Notes: a model not told the origin generated them from the letters alone. 64,000 nt of DNA from Corynebacterium xerosis NBRC 16721 = ATCC 373 (GCF_001552415.1 NZ_BCRD01000001.1:124001-188000); one strand, 5' to 3'. Positions 1 through 8,106 are shown, counted from the stretch's first letter. A program made the numbers and translations.

Positions 1-741
1 GTGATGATCGCCGACAGCACCAGCGCTGAGGCCATGGAGAAGAAGTAGTTCGCCAGCGGGGACACCACGTACTCGGGGTCGACGAACTGGGCGGCGGACG
101 TCGAGATGCCGGCCAGCAGCACGTCGGTGATGTTGAGCACCAGCGAGGAGTTGAAGCCGGCGGACGACGCCGCGAACGCGACCATCGCGCCGACGATCGG
201 GTTGCGCCCCACCGCGCGGAACGCCGCGGCGCCCAGCGGGATGAGGATGACGTACACGGCGTCGGAGGCGACCGAGCCGGTCACGCCGGCCAGGGCGACG
301 ACGTAGGTCAGCCACATGGGGGAGCGGACCTTGGACACCGCCGCGCGGATCGCCGCGCCGATGAACCCGGAGTACTCCGCGATGGCGACGCCGAGCATGC
401 ACACCAGGATCAGGCCGACGGGGGGCGAAGGTGACGAAGTTGTCCACCGCGTCGGTGACCATCTTCTGCAGGTACTCGGAGGTCAGAAGGTTCTGCACCT
501 CGATGACCTCGCCGCTGGCCGGGTCCTTCGCGGACATCCCGGCCTTCGAGCCCAGCCACGACGACACGATGACCACGCCGGCCAGGATGACGAAGAGCCA
601 GAACGGGTTGGGCAACGCATTGCCCGCCCGCTCCAACCCGGCCAGGAAACCCTTCGGCTTGTCGGTGGCGGTGCCGGCGGATCTCCCTCCGTCACCGCCG
701 TCGCCTCGTCTTTTCTCTGTGGTGCCCGTGGACTGCGCCAT
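1..741 (-). pseudogene. AbgT-family transporter, N-terminal part, frameshifted
   Basis: Reading the minus strand from the ATG at 741 gives a cytoplasmic head and then the AbgT start signature (ERAGNALPNPFWLF) and a first membrane helix. After DNFVTFAP the frame breaks at a run of six G on the plus strand (420-425). With five bases the reading would continue VGLILVCMLGVAIAEYSG, the conserved AbgT core, and stay open to base 1. The family imports p-aminobenzoyl-glutamate or exports sulfonamide-like compounds in other bacteria; the substrate here is unknown. The gene continues beyond the window. Either the gene is recently broken or the homopolymer is a sequencing error; no second lesion is visible, which favours a very recent event or an error. 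Confidence 0.75.
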
Positions 742-967
742 GGCCCCTCCAATGTCGTTTCTCGTCGGTCATGGGATCGGTGACCCCCGCTTCGCGAGCG
801 GTCATCGGGGACCGTCGGGCGGGGAACGCGGCGACCGTGGTGAACGGTGCTCGTATTCGAAAGTAACGGAAACCATCGCCGATCGCGTACGAAGGGCGGG
901 ATGAAATGCGGCCGTAACACGGCGGGGATTGGGGGCGGGCCGCCGCCCGACTAGGCTGGGAGGGGTT

Positions 968-1465
968 ATGGCCAAGAAGAAGTCGAAGAACGCGAAGAAC
1001 CAGAATCCGGTGATCGCGACCAACCGCCGCGCCCGCCACGATTACACGATCCTGGACACGTGGGAGTGCGGTGTCGTGCTGGTCGGCACCGAGGTCAAGG
1101 CGCTGCGCGAGGGCAAGGCGTCGCTCAACGACGCCTTCGCCACCATCGACGACGGCGAGGTGTGGCTCCGCGGCCTGCACATCCCGGAGTACTCCCACGG
1201 CAACTGGACCAACCACCCGACGCGCCGGGCCCGCAAGCTCCTGCTGCACCGGGCGGAGATCGATTCGCTGATGGGCAAGGTCCGCGACGGCAAGAACACC
1301 CTCATCCCGCTGAAGCTGTACTTCAAGGACGGCCGCCTCAAGGTCGAGTTGGGCCTGGCCCGCGGCAAGCAGGACTACGACAAGCGCCAGGACATCAAGC
1401 GCCGCACCGAGGAACGCGAGATCACCCGCGACCTCGGCCGCCGCATCAAGGGCATCAAGGGGTAG
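968..1465 (+). CDS. smpB: SsrA-binding protein SmpB
   Basis: This 165-residue protein binds tmRNA and delivers it to stalled ribosomes for trans-translation. It has the standard SmpB features: RRARHDY near the start, the oligonucleotide-binding core around [14 protein letters not shown], and the basic tail ending GRRIKGIKG. The start MAKKKSKN is chosen because an AGGGG-type ribosome site lies just upstream and the family begins with this Lys-rich segment; an upstream GTG at 929 is in frame but unlikely. Its partner ssrA is downstream, separated by an inserted DUF4230 gene. The last 33 bases of the gene region (1435-1467) are repeated at 2265-2297. Confidence 0.97.
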   Translation: MAKKKSKNAKNQNPVIATNRRARHDYTILDTWECGVVLVGTEVKALREGKASLNDAFATIDDGEVWLRGLHIPEYSHGNWTNHPTRRARKLLLHRAEIDSLMGKVRDGKNTLIPLKLYFKDGRLKVELGLARGKQDYDKRQDIKRRTEEREITRDLGRRIKGIKG

Positions 1466-1467
1466 GC
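1435..1467 (+). repeat. 33-bp direct repeat, copy 1 (smpB 3' end)
   Basis: These 33 bases, covering the last nine codons and stop of smpB plus flanks, are identical to 2265-2297. The two copies lie 830 bp apart and bracket the DUF4230 gene, as would be expected if a small element had integrated at the smpB 3' end and regenerated that end. Confidence 0.9.
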
Positions 1468-1570
1468 GGGCGCGGGGTCGGCGCAAAAGATGCGATGCTA
1501 ACGGGATAGCAGCTGCGGCACTGGAAATGCCGCACACCACTACCGCTCACCGCGATCAACGGAGGAAGAC

Positions 1571-2194
1571 GTGTTCGGGTCGAAAAAATCGAAAATTGAT
1601 GTGTTTGTGCTGGTGGTGGCGGCACTGATGGCGATCATTCTAGTGCTAGGCGTCTTTATCTGGCGCTCGACCTCGTCGGCGTTGTCCGAGCCCATTGGCG
1701 TCGAAACCGAGTCGTCGACCTCCGAGATCGTCAACGCCGTGGAGCGCGAAGAGCAGGTCGTGTTGGTCAGCAGCTCGGTGCAGGGGCTGTACAAGACCGA
1801 AACCCGCAGGACCGCGTTCGGGCGTGGTGTGCCGGGCTCCGGCCGCACCCATTTCCTGCAGTACACCTACACCGCGAAGCTCGGCATCGAGGGGAAGGAC
1901 GTGGACATCCGCGAGACGGCGGACAACGAATTCACGATCGTCATCCCGGCGTTCACGTTCATCGGCCATAGCGACCCGACCTTCGAGACGGTATTGGAAG
2001 ACGGCGGGGTTTTGCGCTTCGTCTCGCCGGAGATCGACACGGCGGCCGTCATCACCGACATCCTCAACGGCGAAGCCAAGACCGAACATGTGCGTCGAAA
2101 TGATGCGTTGCTGAAGGATCAGACAAAGGTCTTCTACTCCGGGATCATCCACGCCATCGACGAGGATGCGCAACTGGCGTTCGAATACCGGTGA
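1571..2194 (+). CDS. DUF4230 family membrane-anchored protein
   Basis: The 207-residue product has one N-terminal membrane helix (about residues 10-30, VFVLVVAALMAIILVLGVFI) followed by an extracytoplasmic domain that matches the DUF4230 type, with the early block IVNAVEREEQVVLVSSSVQG and later TRTHFLQYTY-like strands. Function is not known for the family. The GTG start at 1571 is supported by GGAGGAAG seven bases upstream. Base composition is lower in GC than smpB. The gene sits alone between two 33-bp copies of the smpB end, so it is probably an insertion between smpB and ssrA, which are normally adjacent. Confidence 0.75.
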   Translation: MFGSKKSKIDVFVLVVAALMAIILVLGVFIWRSTSSALSEPIGVETESSTSEIVNAVEREEQVVLVSSSVQGLYKTETRRTAFGRGVPGSGRTHFLQYTYTAKLGIEGKDVDIRETADNEFTIVIPAFTFIGHSDPTFETVLEDGGVLRFVSPEIDTAAVITDILNGEAKTEHVRRNDALLKDQTKVFYSGIIHAIDEDAQLAFEYR

Positions 2195-2264
2195 GCCATC
2201 TCGAACCGCATGGGCGGCCCCTGAATTTCCGCCGCCGTGGCCACCCATTCGCTTCCCGCGATGC

Positions 2265-2297
2265 CGGCCGCCGCATCAAGGGCATCAAGGGGTAGGC
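2265..2297 (+). repeat. 33-bp direct repeat, copy 2 (smpB 3' end)
   Basis: This is an exact second copy of 1435-1467, including the GRRIKGIKG codons and stop. The sequence right after it carries the dispersed GTCGTCAAGC motif (2310-2319) and the ssrA promoter, so it looks like the native flank that once followed smpB directly. Confidence 0.9.
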
Positions 2298-2335
2298 CGC
2301 TCGCGGGCCGTCGTCAAGCGACGCCCGCAGGCCCC

Positions 2336-2364
2336 TTGACGACCGCAAGCAACGGGGTTAAGCT
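2336..2364 (+). promoter_or_regulatory. Candidate ssrA promoter
   Basis: A TTGACG -35 box (2336-2341) is followed 16-17 bases later by TTAAGCT (2358-2364) as a poor -10 match. It lies about 50 bases before the mature tmRNA 5' end, leaving a short leader for RNase P to remove. The assignment rests on position and the -35 match only. Confidence 0.5.
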
Positions 2365-2414
2365 GAACCATCCTGCCGGGCAATCAAGCCGCATCCCGTC
2401 CGGCGGGCGTGTAA

Positions 2415-2787
2415 GGGGCCGACATGGTTTCGACTTCGTACATTGAGCCAGGGGAAGCGTGCCGGTGAAGGCTGGAGACCACCGCAAGCGTCGCAGCAAC
2501 CAATTAAGCGCCGAGAACTCTCAGCGCGACTACGCCCTCGCTGCCTAAGCAGCGACCGCGTGTCTGTCAGACCGGGTAGGCCTCTGATCCGGACCCTGGC
2601 ATCGTTTAGTGGGGCTCGCTCGCCGACTTGGTCGCAAGGGTCGGCGGGGACACTCACTTGCGACTGGGCCCGTCATCCGGTCATGTTCGACTGAACCGGA
2701 GGGCCGAGCAGAGACCACGCGCGAACTGCGCACGGAGAAGCCCTGGCGAGGTGACGGAGGACCCGGGTTCAATTCCCGGCGGCTCCA
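2415..2787 (+). ncRNA. ssrA: tmRNA
   Basis: The RNA rescues stalled ribosomes by acting as alanyl-tRNA and then as mRNA for a degradation tag. The 5' end GGGGCCG (2415-2421) pairs with CGGCTCC (2780-2786) to form the acceptor stem, with A2787 as discriminator. The T-arm GGTTCAATTCC lies just before it. The tag reading frame at 2510-2548 encodes AENSQRDYALAA and a stop. The length of 373 nt fits actinobacterial tmRNAs. CCA is not encoded (CAA follows). The 3' end served as the attachment site for the integrated element that follows. Confidence 0.96.
2510..2548 (+). other. tmRNA proteolysis tag reading frame
   Basis: The resume codon is GCC at 2510. The encoded tag is AENSQRDYALAA followed by TAA at 2546-2548. 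The YALAA terminus is the usual ClpXP degron. Confidence 0.93.
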
Positions 2788-2788
2788 C
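2772..2788 (+). repeat. attL: 17-bp attachment site at the ssrA 3' end
   Basis: ATTCCCGGCGGCTCCAC at 2772-2788 is part of the tmRNA T-arm and acceptor stem and recurs exactly at 13607-13623. The pair defines the ends of the integrated element. Confidence 0.9.
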
Positions 2789-2799
2789 AATTGGATTTC

Positions 2800-2824
2800 C
2801 CCCGGCCCTGGTGGCCGGGGTTTT
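2800..2824 (+). terminator. Rho-independent terminator after ssrA
   Basis: An 8-bp perfect stem CCCCGGCC / GGCCGGGG (2800-2807 and 2813-2820) with a five-base loop is followed by TTTTCCTTT. Because it lies inside attL it is brought by the element and replaces the native terminator, which appears to be at 13627-13661. Confidence 0.8.
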
Positions 2825-2888
2825 CCTTTGCCTACCTGCTGTTTTGCGGTAGCCCCGGAAGTGCAACAGTGACCATGGGTTATCATGT

Positions 2889-2921
2889 GTGGGCACGCCG
2901 TGGGCACGCCACAGGGCACGC
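2889..2921 (+). repeat. Three GGGCACGC repeats, possible integrase arm sites
   Basis: GTGGGCACGC occurs at 2889-2898 and 2900-2909, and GGGCACGC at 2914-2921, directly before the integrase gene. GTGGGCAC recurs near the other end of the element at 13539-13546. Tyrosine integrases bind such repeated arm sites near both ends; here this is an inference from position. Confidence 0.5.
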
Positions 2922-2965
2922 GGCGGGTTCAATCTTTCAGAGGATCCCCACCTAGGTAGGCACCA

Positions 2966-4198
2966 ATGTCGTTTGGAACGGCCCGGAAACTCAAGTCCGG
3001 GCGGTGGCAGGCGCGCTACACGATCCCCGCCGGAACCGACTACCCTCCGGGCCTTCCCCGGCGAGTGAGCGGGCCGCACACGTTCGATACCCGCATGGCC
3101 GCCGATGCATGGCTCATCGCGGAAGCCCGCGCGATCCGCGATGGACTGTGGGAGCATCCGGCGGTGCGCGCCGACAGCCGCGAAACGGCCACGATCACCG
3201 TGGGCGACTGGATGCGCCGTTGGTTGGACGGCAAGCGCGCCGAAGTCGACGGCGAGCAACTCCGGCAATCGACGTACCAAACCTATGACGCGATCGTGAC
3301 CAACCGGATCCTCAACATCGACGGGGCGGCGGCGAAACTCCGCACAATCCCCGTGGTATCGCTGACCCCGCCGGACGTGGCCCGCTGGTGGGATGCGATT
3401 AACCGGCAATACCCGGCAACCGCGCAACGCAACTGGCAAGCCCTCGGCAAGCTCAGGGAAGCCATGGGGCACGCCGTGGAGCATGGGTTGGTCGATTTTT
3501 CCCCGGTCACCGTCAAAGCTCGCAAGCCACGCCCCAAGCGCAAGCGCCTGCCCGAGGACTGGGAACTGTACACGCTGTTGGACGCCATGCCCGAGCAGTA
3601 CCGCGCGGCAACATGCTTGATGCTGTTCCACGGCATGCGCATCGGGGAAGTGCTGAACCTGAGACGCGCCAACGTCCAGGTATCGCCCGTTGCCCCTCCG
3701 TTGCTACCCGAGGTGCACGTGCAAGTGCAGGGCAACGTCCAGCGGCTCCAGATCGACGGCAAAACGACCATGGTCGCCCAAGACCCGAAAACCGATGCGG
3801 GGTTCCGCCGGGTGCCCGTCTTTGCCGAGTTCGTGCCCCAGGTCCTCCGCGCCCGAGCGCACGCCGGCACCGCCGAGGATGCACTGCTGACCACGACGGC
3901 CACCGGCAAATGCGTCATGGACACCTCGTTTCGGTCCGTGTTCAACCGCGCCCGAGATGCCGCTGGCCTGCCGGACGATCTCCACCCGCACGTGGGCCGC
4001 GATTGGCTGACCACCCGACTAGCCGAAAACGGTGCATCGCCCAAGGAAATCGGGGCGATCACGGGTCAAGAGGACGTATCGACGGTGCTCAACACGTACA
4101 TGCAGGTACGCGCGCAACGCCCCGAGGACATGATGCGCCGCGTAGCCGGAACACTGGATGCCCGGCGCGCCGGGCTGGACACGAACAATGGAAGGTAA
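2966..4198 (+). CDS. Tyrosine-type site-specific integrase
   Basis: The 410-residue protein catalyses integration and excision of the element at ssrA. The N-terminal arm-binding part (FGTARKLKSGRWQARYTIP) is typical of actinophage integrases. The core-binding domain spans about residues 75-180. The catalytic domain shows the first Arg in FHGMRIGEVLNLR, the HxxR box in LHPHVGRDWLTT and the nucleophile Tyr in VLNTYMQVRAQRPEDMM. The ATG at 2966 is the only good start. The gene is oriented away from attL, and the next gene starts five bases after its stop. The position of the usual second His/Trp in the GH-S box is changed (GQEDVSTV), a tolerated variation. Confidence 0.93.
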   Translation: MSFGTARKLKSGRWQARYTIPAGTDYPPGLPRRVSGPHTFDTRMAADAWLIAEARAIRDGLWEHPAVRADSRETATITVGDWMRRWLDGKRAEVDGEQLRQSTYQTYDAIVTNRILNIDGAAAKLRTIPVVSLTPPDVARWWDAINRQYPATAQRNWQALGKLREAMGHAVEHGLVDFSPVTVKARKPRPKRKRLPEDWELYTLLDAMPEQYRAATCLMLFHGMRIGEVLNLRRANVQVSPVAPPLLPEVHVQVQGNVQRLQIDGKTTMVAQDPKTDAGFRRVPVFAEFVPQVLRARAHAGTAEDALLTTTATGKCVMDTSFRSVFNRARDAAGLPDDLHPHVGRDWLTTRLAENGASPKEIGAITGQEDVSTVLNTYMQVRAQRPEDMMRRVAGTLDARRAGLDTNNGR

Positions 4199-4203
4199 TC
4201 GGC

Positions 4204-4707
4204 ATGGCACGGAAGAAAAGTGAGCGTGCGCCCTATGGGGCGCTGGTTGTAACGAGTGAGGATGGGCACGCGTTGGGGACGCTGACCGTCGTTTCTTGCA
4301 GGCAGTACATTGGGCCGCCGCCGCCGAGTTACTGGGTCGATCCCCAGGGGAAGGCTCATGAAGTGGACGAATTCGACCCCCCGGAGTTCGATTCAGATGG
4401 TCGCCCCAACTTCCGAGTATTTGACGGGGTTGACCTGTACTTGTATCCCGACGATGGGACTCCTTTGCCCGAGCATCGATCGGGACTCTTGAGACTCAAG
4501 GCGAAGTTTGGGGTGGCCGGCGTGAAGCCCCAGGGGATCACTAAGCAGCCTGGCAGGGGGGAGATGGCGGGCGGGTACGTTTCGTTTCCCGATTTCAAGG
4601 TGCGGGAAACGGTACTTGCTCCCGTCGTAGAACGGCTAGTTCGCGCCGGGCTTACCCGGATCCCCGTATCCGGTCTCCGTAAGGCGATAAACATGGCCAG
4701 TCAATAG
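4204..4707 (+). CDS. Hypothetical protein of the element
   Basis: I do not recognise this 167-residue protein. It starts with a basic stretch (MARKKSERAPYGALVV), has a Pro-rich turn PPPPSYW, an acidic middle part and an amphipathic C-terminus (PVVERLVRAGLTRIPVSGLRKAINMAS). No signal peptide or membrane helix is visible. It starts six bases after the integrase stop and is probably co-transcribed with it. A role in integration control or host interaction is possible but unsupported. Confidence 0.6.
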   Translation: MARKKSERAPYGALVVTSEDGHALGTLTVVSCRQYIGPPPPSYWVDPQGKAHEVDEFDPPEFDSDGRPNFRVFDGVDLYLYPDDGTPLPEHRSGLLRLKAKFGVAGVKPQGITKQPGRGEMAGGYVSFPDFKVRETVLAPVVERLVRAGLTRIPVSGLRKAINMASQ

Positions 4708-4922
4708 CGTGCATGTGTATACTGTCGGCAACATGGTGCCTGCCCGGCGATAACTGTGCCGTACGTGACCGGTTGACCTGAACCGCCACGACCAACACGA
4801 AATCAGGGGATGCGAAAGTTTCTAGTCGCCGCGATCCCAGAATGGGATTGCTGTAGTCAAGTCGGATGGGAGTCCGGCTTACTACCCGCGCCCGAATGGG
4901 GCGCGGAGAACGGCTAGATCCA
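4708..4922. other. Gap between unknown gene and excisionase-like gene
   Basis: No gene is visible in these 215 bases. An 8-bp hairpin CCGCGCCC-gaat-GGGGCGCG lies at 4886-4905 just before the excisionase-like start and could affect its translation. Confidence 0.4.
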
Positions 4923-5123
4923 ATGTCTACCCATGCATTGCCACACAAGTTCTACTCCATCCCGGAGTGGGCCGAGATCGCCGGGGTCAGCGTTGCCACC
5001 GTCCGGCGCGAGATCGCCCGGGGCAACCTCCGCGCCGGCAAGATCGGCGGACAGATCCGCATCCCCGCCGATGCCGCCGCAGAATCGGTCCGCTGGATTC
5101 CGTCCACCCAGGGCGGTGCGTAA
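4923..5123 (+). CDS. Excisionase-like helix-turn-helix protein
   Basis: The 66-residue protein fits the MerR/excisionase DNA-binding type: FYSIPEWAEIAGVSVATVRR is a helix-turn-helix, followed by a basic wing with GQIRIPADA. Such proteins direct integrases toward excision or regulate element promoters. The ATG at 4923 gives the usual length; an upstream in-frame GTG at 4866 and ATG at 4896 exist. No strong ribosome site is visible. Its stop TAA overlaps the ATG of the next gene (TAATG), so the two are translationally coupled. Confidence 0.7.
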   Translation: MSTHALPHKFYSIPEWAEIAGVSVATVRREIARGNLRAGKIGGQIRIPADAAAESVRWIPSTQGGA

Positions 5124-5596
5124 TGCGCATTCCCCTGGATATCGTCCCCGTCTTCTTCGATGCGGGCGAGGGGGTGAACACGTACCGGGTGGAGATCCAG
5201 CGCACGCCCGGAGACCCCGCAACCGCCGCGCACACCGTCACCCTGCACGGCGGCGACGACACCCCGAGCGTCACCGCCGACCGTGAAACGCTGGTGCACC
5301 TGCTGGACCGCATCCGCGCCGCAATCGCCCCGCCGATGCCCACCCGGGGCACCTTCGCCGGATCCATGACGTTCGTGCATGCCGTCGACGTGCCCGAGGT
5401 GGACGGCGGCGACCTGGAGGTGCGCCGCATCTCCGCGCCCGAGCGCGCCGACGGTCGCACGTACGAACTCACGTTGTGGCCCGCCGCCAACGATGGCCGT
5501 CCGGAAACCACCGTGCAGGCGACGTGGCAGGAACTTGCCGCCGCTGCACATGTGCTGCTGAATGCCGCCCTGGGAGGTGGCAGTGACGATGAGTGA
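5123..5596 (+). CDS. Hypothetical protein of the element
   Basis: I do not recognise this 157-residue acidic protein (MRIPLDIVPVFFDAGEGVNTY). The composition is regular, with many beta-prone segments, and no membrane helix. The start codon overlaps the stop of the excisionase-like gene. The end overlaps the ribosome site of the following gene, so 4923-7237 reads as one operon of four genes. Confidence 0.65.
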   Translation: MRIPLDIVPVFFDAGEGVNTYRVEIQRTPGDPATAAHTVTLHGGDDTPSVTADRETLVHLLDRIRAAIAPPMPTRGTFAGSMTFVHAVDVPEVDGGDLEVRRISAPERADGRTYELTLWPAANDGRPETTVQATWQELAAAAHVLLNAALGGGSDDE

Positions 5597-5927
5597 AAAG
5601 CGAAACGCCCCGGCGGGAACCAGGGCGAATCAGTGGGAGGTCACCAACGATTCTAGCACCGTTGCCGAAATGGTGGACCGGGAACGCGCCTACCGCGCCG
5701 CCGGCAGCGCCCATGCCCGGCGCGATAGCCGATGGGCACCGGAGTTCGACCCGTACAAGGTCACGCCCGGTCCGTTCCCCGAGCAAGCCGCCCTCGGGGC
5801 CGTGCTCACCCTGGATGCCGCCGGGCTGGTCGGGGTCTTCCCGTTGCCGATCTTGCGGAAACTGTACGAGATCTACCCCGAGCACAAGGACGCCATTGCC
5901 CGAATGGGACGGGGGAACGTCGCGTGA
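5589..5927 (+). CDS. Small hypothetical protein of the element
   Basis: This 112-residue protein (MSEKRNAPAGTRANQWEVTN) is not recognised. Its C-terminal half (LGAVLTLDAAGLVGVFPLPILRK) looks like a short helical domain ending in EHKDAIARMGRG. GGAGG at 5573-5577 supports either this ATG or the in-frame GTG at 5583. The gene overlaps its upstream neighbour by eight bases and its stop overlaps the GTG of the ATPase gene (GTGA). Its position directly before the ATPase gene suggests a replication accessory, but that is only an inference. Confidence 0.6.
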   Translation: MSEKRNAPAGTRANQWEVTNDSSTVAEMVDRERAYRAAGSAHARRDSRWAPEFDPYKVTPGPFPEQAALGAVLTLDAAGLVGVFPLPILRKLYEIYPEHKDAIARMGRGNVA

Positions 5928-7237
5928 ACCGTCGAAAAGTCACCTGCCCCGCCGACGTGAAGAACATCGTCGCCGGCAACCCCCTGCCGGCGGAAGCATC
6001 ATCGGGCATGGGCGACGATGATTTTTGGACCGCCCGCCCCATCCTCCACCACATCCGCACCGCCGCCCGCGCCTCGCTGACCGGGCCGTGGGCCGTCCTC
6101 GGGGTGTGTCTGGTCGACGTGGTTGCCGCAACCCCTCCCGAGGTGCAATTGCCCGGATACGTCGGCGGACCCGCATCCCTGAACCTGTTCGCCGGGCTGG
6201 TCGGGCCGCCCGGCAGCGGCAAGGGCGGGGCCACCGCATGCGCCCGGCGCGCCCTGACGATCACCGGCCCGGACGGGCACAACACCCGCGCGCCGCAATT
6301 CCCCCTCGGGACCGGTGAGGGGCTGGTGCGGATCTTTGCCGGCGACGGCGGGGACGAAGATGCCCCGCCGCCGGCCCGCGCGGTCATTGACGTGCCCGAG
6401 ATCGACATGATGGAAGCGCAGAAAGGCCGGCAGGGATCGACGCTTATGCCCGTCCTCCGGCAGGCGTGGATGGGCGAGACCCTCGGGTTCACCAATTCCG
6501 AGCGGGCACGCCGTACCGCGCTGGACGCTCACACGTACCGCATGTGCATGATCGCCGGGGTGCAGCCGTTGCGCGCCGGGGTGCTGCTGGATGATGCCGC
6601 CGGCGGAACACCCCAACGGTTCATGTGGATGCGCGTCGATGACCCCACCGCCCCGCACCACCAGGAACCGTGGCCCGGCGCGGAAGTGGTGCGCCTGCCC
6701 GAGATTCCCCCCGGGGGGCGCGAGATGGGCATGCCCGATGCCGTTGCCCACGCGGTGCGAGCCGCGCGACTGGAGGCATTGCACGGCGGGTTGGAACGGC
6801 AGAACATGGACGGGCACGCGCTGTTGGCACGGGAGAAGATCGCCGCCGCCCTTGCGCTGCTGGCGGGCCGAGCAGAGGTCAACGCCGACGATTGGAAGTT
6901 GGCCGGCCACGTCATGGCCGTCTCCGATGCCACCCGCGCCGAGGTCCAGCGGATCCGGAACTCCAGCGACCGCCGGAACCGGCGACAGCGCGCCGAACAG
7001 CGCGGGCAAGATTCCGAGGTTGCCGCCGATGCCAAACTCCGGGCACGCGCCGATGGGCACGTGCAACGGTGGATTGCGCGCCACGCCGATGGGCAGTGGC
7101 ACACCTCGGGAGAGGTCACCCAATCCGGCAAGTCTGATATTCGGGAGCATCTGCCCGATGCGATCGCGGCTGCGGTCCGCGCCGGGCGGTTGGAGAGGGG
7201 CAAGCACGACGGAAACGCCGTGTATCGAGTGGTGTAG
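5924..7237 (+). CDS. DUF3987-type P-loop ATPase, likely replication protein of the element
   Basis: The 437-residue protein has a Walker A loop (FAGLVGPPGSGKG, about residues 85-97), a Walker B-like VIDVPEIDMM, and the block RQAWMGETLGF that is typical of DUF3987 / primase-associated ATPases of mobile elements. A basic linker (RRNRRQRAEQR) leads to a C-terminal winged-helix domain (WHTSGEVTQSGKSDIREHLPDAI). Such proteins usually replace a full primase-helicase in small phages and islands. The GTG start overlaps the previous stop. Immediately after the stop lies the large dyad array at 7237-7407, which makes an origin-binding role attractive; this is an inference. Confidence 0.72.
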   Translation: MNRRKVTCPADVKNIVAGNPLPAEASSGMGDDDFWTARPILHHIRTAARASLTGPWAVLGVCLVDVVAATPPEVQLPGYVGGPASLNLFAGLVGPPGSGKGGATACARRALTITGPDGHNTRAPQFPLGTGEGLVRIFAGDGGDEDAPPPARAVIDVPEIDMMEAQKGRQGSTLMPVLRQAWMGETLGFTNSERARRTALDAHTYRMCMIAGVQPLRAGVLLDDAAGGTPQRFMWMRVDDPTAPHHQEPWPGAEVVRLPEIPPGGREMGMPDAVAHAVRAARLEALHGGLERQNMDGHALLAREKIAAALALLAGRAEVNADDWKLAGHVMAVSDATRAEVQRIRNSSDRRNRRQRAEQRGQDSEVAADAKLRARADGHVQRWIARHADGQWHTSGEVTQSGKSDIREHLPDAIAAAVRAGRLERGKHDGNAVYRVV

Positions 7238-7407
7238 TGCGGTCCTGGCCGTCCTGCCGTCCTGCCGAGGTCAGCAGTGGTTTCGGCGGTCCTAAACGTC
7301 GTCCTAATCGTCCTGCACATCGGGAGAATAGGACGAAAAGGACGGCCAAAAGGACCATGAAAACACGTCGTGACCTGCATAGGACCATAGGACCGGCAGG
7401 ACCGGAC
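7237..7407. repeat. Mirror-symmetric array of twelve GTCCT pentamers
   Basis: GTCCT occurs at 7242, 7251, 7259, 7289, 7301 and 7310, and its complement AGGAC at 7330, 7339, 7351, 7381, 7389 and 7398. The spacings are 9, 8, 30, 12, 9 on the left and 9, 12, 30, 8, 9 on the right, so the array is an exact dyad centred on 7322. Further paired blocks are AGGTCA (7268-7273) with TGACCT (7371-7376) and GTTT with AAAC (7280-7283, 7361-7364). The stretches between are mostly unpaired. It may be a replication origin, a repeated operator or a long structured RNA. Confidence 0.85.
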
Positions 7408-7849
7408 ACCCAACGGGTACGGCCCCCGATCGGACGTTCACCGCCGGCCCGTACGCGGGCGCGTACACGCGCGCGGAAGCCGAAACCAAACGCACCGAAA
7501 CCACGGCCCGCGCACGCGCGCGCGATGGGGGACCGGAACATGCGCGGGGAGGGAGACCCGAGCACCCCACGCCCCGGGCCGATGCCAGGGGTTCCCCGCG
7601 ATCGTAGGCACCCCAGGGGGAGGGGAACCGACCTTGCTGCCCGGGAGCATCCCCACGGCCTTGCAAAAATCCCCCTCCCGTCCGGACCCCACGGGGAGAC
7701 CCCTCCCCACCCCGTGGAATCGTCCCCCGGATGCCACAGTCGCTCGCGTTGCCTACGGGTCTGGAGATCTCCGGCCCGGGCCGATGCCGGGGTGGGGGAG
7801 ACCCCTCCGGTGGGCACGGTGCCACCGCCCGAGGGTGTACGCGTCGCCG
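7408..7849. other. Element region without a supported gene
   Basis: All frames here have Pro/Arg-rich shadow translations on both strands and none looks like a protein. The stretch contains alternating CG tracts (about 7450-7530), a hairpin-prone CCCACGGGGAGACCCC region near 7690 and a direct repeat GGGGAGACCCCTCC near 7696 and 7796. Confidence 0.5.
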
Positions 7850-8026
7850 CTATGCCTGACCGTGGGTTCTCCGCGCTGCCCGCGCGCGCTGCCGGTGCGC
7901 GGCCTGTCGGCAGGTATCCGAACAGTAGGCGGCGTCACGTCGTTGCGCGTCGAAGTCCATGCCGCACTGCCGGCAGATCAGCACGTGCCGGGCTTTCTCC
8001 GGCGGCAGGTATCGGTGGGCGGACAT
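7850..8026 (-). CDS. Small zinc-ribbon protein
   Basis: The 58-residue product MSAHRYLPPEKARHVLICRQ has a clear CxxC-x12-CxxxC pattern (CRQCGMDF ... YCSDTCRQAAHRQR). Small proteins of this type, with a C-terminal HRQR-like basic tail, are common in actinobacterial mobile elements and probably bind nucleic acid. The ATG at 8026 is preferred; an in-frame GTG at 8059 would add 11 residues. It is the only gene of the element on the minus strand. Confidence 0.55.
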   Translation of the reverse strand: MSAHRYLPPEKARHVLICRQCGMDFDAQRRDAAYCSDTCRQAAHRQRARAARRTHGQA

Positions 8027-8078
8027 GGGGCCGATGCTGCGTGCCGCGCCACGTGTCACGACTAGTCACCGCTTACCT

Positions 8079-8106
8079 TTCGACAGTGCTGCCGATCAGG
8101 TAGACT
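8079..8106 (+). promoter_or_regulatory. Candidate promoter of the WhiB-like gene
   Basis: TTCGAC (8079-8084) and TAGACT (8101-8106) are spaced by 16 bases in the divergent region between the zinc-ribbon gene and the WhiB-like gene. They match the sigma-A pattern moderately. Confidence 0.4.

Noticed and set aside
692..1540. A 282-codon minus-strand frame opposite smpB
   Set aside because: It is a shadow of smpB; the AbgT gene starts at 741 in another frame.
7237..8103. A 288-codon plus-strand frame after the ATPase gene
   Set aside because: The translation is Arg/Pro-rich, crosses the dyad array and the zinc-ribbon gene, and has no ribosome site.
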